Assembly: GCA_028290125.1 (NCBI GenBank)
Contig: JAQGKM010000001.1
Location: 1 to 10,329 of the forward strand
Direction of reading: 5' to 3'
DNA length: 10,329 nucleotides
Source of the DNA: Hyphomicrobiales bacterium
Lineage (GTDB): Bacteria > Pseudomonadota > Alphaproteobacteria > Rhizobiales > Beijerinckiaceae
Shown: positions 5,940 to 10,329 of the stretch, one piece after another
Numbering within the stretch: the stretch's first letter is position 1
How the letters are laid out: every line of letters starts with the position of its first letter
Translations under genes and position numbers: made by a program
The notes under the pieces: model-generated
Told to the model about the DNA's origin: nothing
Databases searched by the model: none
The model's input: the letters and a program-made list of their open reading frames with translations, nothing else

Positions 5940-6977
5940 ATGACCTTCAAGGCCGAGCCTGCCGCGTCCCCCTGGTGGGAGAAGGGCGTCTATGCCGACA
6001 AGCGGCCGCGCCTGCAGGCCCGCGCGCGGCTGCGCACGGCGGTGCGGGGCTGGTTTTCGGCGCAAGGTTTCGAGGAGGTCGAGACGGCGGCCCTCCAGAC
6101 GAGCCCCGGCAACGAGGCCCACATTGGCGGCTTTGCGACGGATTACACCACGCCCGACGGTGGCGCCCGGCGCTATTACCTGCATTCCTCGCCGGAATTC
6201 GCCTGCAAGAAGCTGCTGGCCGCCGGCGAAACGCGTCTTTACGCGATGGCCCATGTCTATCGCAACGGCGAGCGCGGGCCCCTGCACCATCCCGAGTTCA
6301 CCATGCTGGAATGGTATCGGGCTGGCGCGCCCTACGATCTCCTCATCGACGATGCTGCGGCCCTGCTGGGGCTGGCGGCGGAGGCGGCGGGCGTCCGCGA
6401 ACTGGTCTGGCGAGACGGCCGCTGCGACCCGTTGCTGCCGCCCGAGCGGCTCAGCGTCTCGGACGCGTTCAGCCGCTATGCCGGCGTCGATCTCGACGTG
6501 ACGCTGGGCGACCGCGCGGCGCTGGCTGCCGAGGTCGTCCGGATCGGGCTGCGGGTCAGCGCCGACGACACCTGGTCCGACCTGTTCAGCAAGATCCTGT
6601 CGGACAGGATCGAGCCCCGCCTCGGCATGGGCCGGGCGACCGTGCTCGATCTCTACCCCGCAAGCGAGGCCGCGCTGGCGCGCCCCGCCGCCGATCCCCG
6701 CTTCGCGCAACGCTTCGAGCTCTATGCCTGCGGGGTCGAACTCGCCAACGCCTTCGGCGAACTGACCGATCCCGTTGAACAGCGCCGCCGGTTCGAACAC
6801 GAGATGGCCGAGCGTCGGCGCATCTATGGCGAAGATTTCCCGATCGACGAGGACTTCCTCGCGGCGCTCGCGCAAATGCCTGACGCCAGCGGCATCGCGC
6901 TCGGTTTCGACCGGCTCGTGATGCTGGCGACCGGCGCGCGGACTATCGAGGACGTGCTGTGGACGCCGGTCGCGTGA
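5940..6977 (+). CDS. epmA: EF-P lysine ligase EpmA (PoxA/GenX/YjeA)
   Basis: A 345-residue class II lysyl-tRNA synthetase paralogue that lacks the N-terminal anticodon-binding domain. It activates (R)-beta-lysine with ATP and joins it to Lys34 of EF-P instead of a tRNA. The catalytic core is recognisable: TSPGNEAHI (54-62), YYLHSSPEFACKKLL (79-93), motif 2 in AMAHVYRNGERGPLHHPEFTMLEWY (102-126), the ELANAFGEL segment (267-275) and motif 3 GIALGFDRLVML (318-329). The length fits EpmA, slightly above the E. coli enzyme. The ribosome site is poor (AAGGGA about 14 bases upstream). The stop overlaps epmB by four bases, and efp is divergent 137 bases away, so the product, its substrate supplier and its target are clustered. 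Confidence 0.95.
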   Translation: MTFKAEPAASPWWEKGVYADKRPRLQARARLRTAVRGWFSAQGFEEVETAALQTSPGNEAHIGGFATDYTTPDGGARRYYLHSSPEFACKKLLAAGETRLYAMAHVYRNGERGPLHHPEFTMLEWYRAGAPYDLLIDDAAALLGLAAEAAGVRELVWRDGRCDPLLPPERLSVSDAFSRYAGVDLDVTLGDRAALAAEVVRIGLRVSADDTWSDLFSKILSDRIEPRLGMGRATVLDLYPASEAALARPAADPRFAQRFELYACGVELANAFGELTDPVEQRRRFEHEMAERRRIYGEDFPIDEDFLAALAQMPDASGIALGFDRLVMLATGARTIEDVLWTPVA

Positions 6978-8026
6978 GCGGCGCCATTCACACCGTTGGC
7001 GATCTCGTGGCGCGCGGGCTGGCCGACGAACGCGACGCCGCGGCGCTCGCCGCCCTCACCGCCCGCTACGCCCTTGCGATCACACCCGCGATGGCCGCGC
7101 TCATCGATCCTTCCGATCCGCATGATCCGATCGCACGCCAGTTCGTGCCCGACCTGCGCGAAGCTGACGCGCTGCCCGAGGAACTGGCCGACCCGATCGG
7201 CGACGCGGCGCACAGCCCGGTCGAGGGCGTGGTCCACCGCTACCCGGACCGCGTGCTCTTGAAGCTGCTGCATATCTGCCCGGTCTATTGCCGCTTCTGC
7301 TTCCGCCGCGAAATGGTGGGGCCCGGGGCCGAGCAAGTGCTGTCGCCCGCCAAGGTGGCGGCGGCGCTGGACTACATCCGCAGCGATCCCGCGATCTGGG
7401 AAGTCATTCTCACGGGCGGCGATCCGCTCGCGCTGTCGGCCCGCCGCCTGCGCGAGGTGATGCAGGCTTTGGGCGAGATCGAGCATGTGAAGATCCTGCG
7501 GCTTCACACCCGCGTGCCGGCGGTCGATCCCGCCCGCGTCACGCCCGAGTTGGTCGACGCCTTGCGGGTGCCTGGCAAGACGACGTGGGTGGCGCTGCAC
7601 GCCAATCATCCGCGCGAGTTGGGAGACGCCGCCGCGGCGGCGCTGGCGCGGCTGGCGGACGCCGGGCTGGCGCTGGTCAGCCAGTCGGTCCTGCTGGCCG
7701 GCGTCAACGACGATCTTGCGACGCTGTCGGCGCTGATGCGCCGCTTCGTCGAGCTGCGCGTTAAACCCTATTACCTCCACCACGGCGATCTCGCGCCCGG
7801 GACCTCGCATCTGCGCGTCGACCTCGAAACGGGCCGCGCCCTGGTGTCCGAACTGCGGGCGGGCGTCTCGGGTCTCTGCCAGCCCGCCTATGTGCTCGAT
7901 ATTCCCGGCGGGCATGGCAAGGTGCCGGTCGGCCCCGACCATCTGCGGCCGGGCGGCGTGGTCGATCACCGCGGCCAGACGCACGCCTATCCGGCGGTCG
8001 CAAGAAAACCGGATTGTTCACGCTAA
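6974..8026 (+). CDS. epmB: EF-P beta-lysylation protein EpmB (lysine 2,3-aminomutase-like radical SAM enzyme)
   Basis: A 350-residue KamA-family enzyme that converts L-lysine to (R)-beta-lysine for EpmA. The radical-SAM cysteines form CPVYCRFC (Cys102, Cys106, Cys109), holding the 4Fe-4S cluster. LTGGDPLALS (146-155) is the SAM-binding glycine region, and PGGHGK (311-316) provides the PLP lysine, Lys316. It lacks the zinc-binding C-terminal extension of clostridial aminomutases, as EpmB does. I chose GTG 6974 because it forms a GTGA overlap with the epmA stop, implying translational coupling; a GTG at 6959 would add five residues. No epmC-like hydroxylase is present in the window. The last residues (PDCSR) are variable in the family. 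Confidence 0.94.
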   Translation: MSGAIHTVGDLVARGLADERDAAALAALTARYALAITPAMAALIDPSDPHDPIARQFVPDLREADALPEELADPIGDAAHSPVEGVVHRYPDRVLLKLLHICPVYCRFCFRREMVGPGAEQVLSPAKVAAALDYIRSDPAIWEVILTGGDPLALSARRLREVMQALGEIEHVKILRLHTRVPAVDPARVTPELVDALRVPGKTTWVALHANHPRELGDAAAAALARLADAGLALVSQSVLLAGVNDDLATLSALMRRFVELRVKPYYLHHGDLAPGTSHLRVDLETGRALVSELRAGVSGLCQPAYVLDIPGGHGKVPVGPDHLRPGGVVDHRGQTHAYPAVARKPDCSR

Positions 8027-8036
8027 TGCGGCCCGC

Positions 8037-8065
8037 TTGAGCCCTGCGCGATTTGCAGGGCTTAA
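8037..8065 (+). terminator. Hairpin downstream of epmB
   Basis: TTGAGCCCTGC (8037-8047) pairs with GCAGGGCTTAA (8055-8065) over eleven positions with one G-U, around the seven-base loop GCGATTT. It begins ten bases after the epmB stop. No T tract follows, so it is a possible terminator or an mRNA structure in the leader of the next gene. Confidence 0.45.
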
Positions 8066-8096
8066 TGCGCCACGTCGCGAATCACATCCCGGGCCC

Positions 8097-10329
8097 ATGC
8101 TGACACATCACCTCTTCCGAGCGCTCCGCGCTGCGCTCCTCGTCCTGGCCTGCCTGTACATGGCCTCCCCGGCCTTCGCGCAGACCGAGCCGACGGCGAC
8201 ACAGAAGCTCGACGCCGCGCGCGCCGAACTGGACCAGATCGGCATCGCCCTGCGGCGCGACCGGCTGACCGACGCGGATCTTATCGCGCGGCGGCAGGAT
8301 CTCGAACCGCTCGCCGCCACCGCCGCCGAGGTGATCGAGCGCGTGAGTCCGGCCTACGATTCCATCAAGGCCCGCCTCGAACAGCTCGGCCCCGTCGACG
8401 AGAAGGACAAGGAAAAGTCCGCAGCCGTCGAAAGCGAGCGCGCCGAGCAACAGCGCTTGTTCACTCAGGTCGACGGCGTGTTGAAGCGGGCGCGGGCCTT
8501 GTCGCTGGAAGTCGATCAGGCGCGGCAGTTCATCGCTTCACGGCGCCGCGCCATTTTCACCGGCGCGCTGTTCCAGCGGTCGTCGAGCTTGCTGGCGCCA
8601 GACCTCTGGGCCGCGGTGATCAGCGAGACGCCGCGCGCCGCCAAGGCGATTACGCTGGTCGCGAGTGACTGGTTGTCGGCGGCCTCGTCGCGCCTCGAGC
8701 GCTGGCGCGCAGTCTGGTTCGCCGCAGTGCTGGCCGCCATCGGGATCTTCTACATCGCCGCCACGAAGCTCGCCAAACGCGTGCTGCGCCGCGCGCCGGA
8801 TGTCACCGAACCCACACGGCTGCAGAAGGCCGTTGCGGCGCTGTGGGTCGGCTTCGTCACTGCGGTCGTGCCCATCCTCGCCGCCGTCGCGATCGCCCAG
8901 ACCCTGCGATCCTTCGACCTCGTGAATGCGCGGCTCGAACCGCTCTTGCAGGCGCTCGTCGAAACGGTGCGGCGCCTCGCGTGGGCGGCGGGTCTCGTGC
9001 GCGGCCTGCTGGCGCCGCTGCGCCCGACCTGGCGCCTGTTCGACTTCGGCGACGTGGTCGCGGGCCGGCTCGCCGGTCTCGCCATGGGGCTGGTCGGCAT
9101 TGTCTCGCTGATGAAGATCGTCGAGGCGCTGAACGAGCTGATCGGCGTCGCCCTGCTGGTGTCGGTCGCCGTGCGCGGCGTCTGCGCGCTCGCGGTCGCG
9201 CTGCTGATGATCTTCTCGCTGCACGGCATCGCTGGGCCGCCGGAGGTGGAGGACGATTGCCTCGGGCCGCGCATCGAGCCGCCGCGCGACTGGTATGGCC
9301 CGCTGCGCTTCCTGGCCTGGGTCGCCATCACGGTCATTCTCGGCTCCGTGCTGATCGGCTATGTCGCCTTCGGCGCCTTCATCACCGAACAGCTGGTCTG
9401 GGTCGGCTTCATCGGCTGCCTCGCCTATCTGCTCATCGTGCTCGCCAACGAGGGGTTCGAGGTCGCGCTGCGCCCGCCGGCGGCGATCGCCCGCGCGGTG
9501 ATGTCGAGCCTCGGCATGCGACGCGAATCGCTGCAGCAGCTGGCCGTGCTGCTCGCCGGCGTCACCAGCGTCTGCGTCGTCGTCACGGCGATCCTGCTGA
9601 TCCTCGCGCCGTGGGGCATCGAATCTGACGACATGCTGACGAATTTCCGTTCGGCGTTCTTCGGCTTCAAGATCGGCGACGTCACGATCTCGCTGTCGAG
9701 CATTGCGCTGGCGCTTGTGTTCTTTGCCGCCGCGCTGTTTGCGACCCGCACCGTGCAGCGCTGGCTCGAACGCAAGCTGCTGCCGCACACGCAGCTCGAC
9801 ACTGGTCTGCGCAATTCCATCCGCACGAGCATCGGCTATGTCGGTTTCGTCGTCGCGGCGGCGGTGGGCTTCGGCACGCTCGGCCTCTCGTTCGAGAAAC
9901 TCGCGATCGTCGCCGGCGCGCTGTCTGTCGGTATCGGTTTTGGCCTGCAGTCCATCGTCAACAATTTCGTCTCCGGCCTCATCCTGCTGTGGGAGCGGGC
10001 GATCCGGGTTGGCGACTGGGTCGTGGTGGGCGACGAACAGGGCCACGTGCGCCGCATCAACGTGCGCTCGACCGAGATCGAAACGTTCGATCGCGCGACG
10101 ATGATCGTGCCCAATTCCAATCTCGTCACCGGCGTCGTGAAGAACTGGGTGCGCGGCGACAAGGTCGGGCGCATCAAGATCCCGGTGGCGGTCAACCTCG
10201 TCGCCGATCCCGAGAAGGTGCGCGAGACCCTGATCGAAACCGCTAAGGCGCATGAGCTCGTCGAAAGAATTCCGGCCCCTAACGTGATGTTCATCTCGAT
10301 GAGCGAAACCTTGCTGAAATTCGAGCTCC
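8097..10329 (+). CDS. Large MscS-family mechanosensitive channel with DUF3772-type region, 3' end cut
   Basis: 744 residues are visible before the window ends. Residues 1-28 (ending SPAFA) form a signal peptide. About 30-200 is a periplasmic, largely helical, charged region (LDAARAELDQIGIALRR, VESERAEQQRLFTQVDGVLKRA) of the DUF3772 type found in MscK-like channels. From about 204 a series of roughly nine or ten hydrophobic segments follows. The MscS core is clear: pore helix ALSVGIGFGLQSIVNNFVSGLILL (608-631), then RVGDWVVVGDEQGHVRRINVRSTEIETFDRATMIVPNSNLVTG, the beta domain (637-679), and the start of the alpha/beta domain. It opens on membrane tension during osmotic downshift. The ATG at 8097 has no strong ribosome site; a 12-codon open frame ends across it. 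Only the cytosolic end is missing. Confidence 0.93.
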   Translation, partial: MLTHHLFRALRAALLVLACLYMASPAFAQTEPTATQKLDAARAELDQIGIALRRDRLTDADLIARRQDLEPLAATAAEVIERVSPAYDSIKARLEQLGPVDEKDKEKSAAVESERAEQQRLFTQVDGVLKRARALSLEVDQARQFIASRRRAIFTGALFQRSSSLLAPDLWAAVISETPRAAKAITLVASDWLSAASSRLERWRAVWFAAVLAAIGIFYIAATKLAKRVLRRAPDVTEPTRLQKAVAALWVGFVTAVVPILAAVAIAQTLRSFDLVNARLEPLLQALVETVRRLAWAAGLVRGLLAPLRPTWRLFDFGDVVAGRLAGLAMGLVGIVSLMKIVEALNELIGVALLVSVAVRGVCALAVALLMIFSLHGIAGPPEVEDDCLGPRIEPPRDWYGPLRFLAWVAITVILGSVLIGYVAFGAFITEQLVWVGFIGCLAYLLIVLANEGFEVALRPPAAIARAVMSSLGMRRESLQQLAVLLAGVTSVCVVVTAILLILAPWGIESDDMLTNFRSAFFGFKIGDVTISLSSIALALVFFAAALFATRTVQRWLERKLLPHTQLDTGLRNSIRTSIGYVGFVVAAAVGFGTLGLSFEKLAIVAGALSVGIGFGLQSIVNNFVSGLILLWERAIRVGDWVVVGDEQGHVRRINVRSTEIETFDRATMIVPNSNLVTGVVKNWVRGDKVGRIKIPVAVNLVADPEKVRETLIETAKAHELVERIPAPNVMFISMSETLLKFEL

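Noticed and set aside
5928..6875. 315-codon minus-strand frame opposite epmA
   Set aside because: Antisense shadow of a well-conserved class II synthetase-like gene.
6824..7984. 386-codon minus-strand frame opposite epmB
   Set aside because: Antisense shadow; epmB has the radical-SAM cysteines and PLP lysine in place.
8538..10253. 571-codon minus-strand frame rich in Asp, Arg, His and Gln
   Set aside because: It is the antisense shadow of the mechanosensitive channel, whose plus-strand frame has an intact MscS core; the biased composition is typical of such shadows.

Overview
The window is high-GC DNA with dense, short-spaced genes on both strands. It reads as chromosomal sequence from an alphaproteobacterium, probably Hyphomicrobiales (Rhizobiales). 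The supports are a NepR-type anti-sigma factor, an HWE-family histidine kinase, two kinds of site matching the alphaproteobacterial EcfG promoter consensus (GGAAC-N16/17-CGTT), a SbmA/BacA-like ABC exporter and an EF-P of the type that begins MKVIASSIRKGN. The closer family (for example Beijerinckiaceae or Methylocystaceae) is a guess. I see no insertion sequence, prophage gene, CRISPR array or integrase, and no gene-free stretch longer than about 180 bases.

Left part (1-734): a truncated, secreted SNase-fold protein on the minus strand, then a complete tRNA-Arg (anticodon CCT, CCA encoded) on the plus strand.

Stress-signalling part (735-3297): a soluble PAS-PAS-HWE histidine kinase (minus) is divergent from nepR (plus). 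Between them lies one 28-bp site that reads GGAAC-N17-CGTT on BOTH strands, so one symmetric element could fire both genes from the general-stress sigma factor. nepR then collides end to end, with zero spacing, with a PRC-barrel envelope protein (minus). The two stop codons form the centre of a perfect 20-bp palindrome. The PRC-barrel gene has its own GGAAC-N16-CGTT box. phyR and ecfG, the usual partners of nepR, are not in the window. This is therefore a small satellite general-stress-response locus, or one edge of a larger one, and it is the most interesting part of the window.

Transport part (3304-5127): a fused permease-ATPase of the ABC_membrane_2/SbmA-BacA-like class, complete in all nucleotide-binding motifs.

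Translation part (5233-8026): elongation factor P (minus) is divergent from epmA and epmB (plus), which overlap by four bases (GTGA). EpmB (a KamA-like radical-SAM enzyme) and EpmA (a truncated class II LysRS paralogue) make and attach beta-lysine to Lys34 of EF-P, so target and modifying enzymes sit in one divergent cluster. A hairpin follows epmB.

Right part (8097-10329): the first 744 residues of a large MscS-family mechanosensitive channel with a signal peptide and a DUF3772-type periplasmic region, cut by the window edge just after the MscS pore and beta domain.
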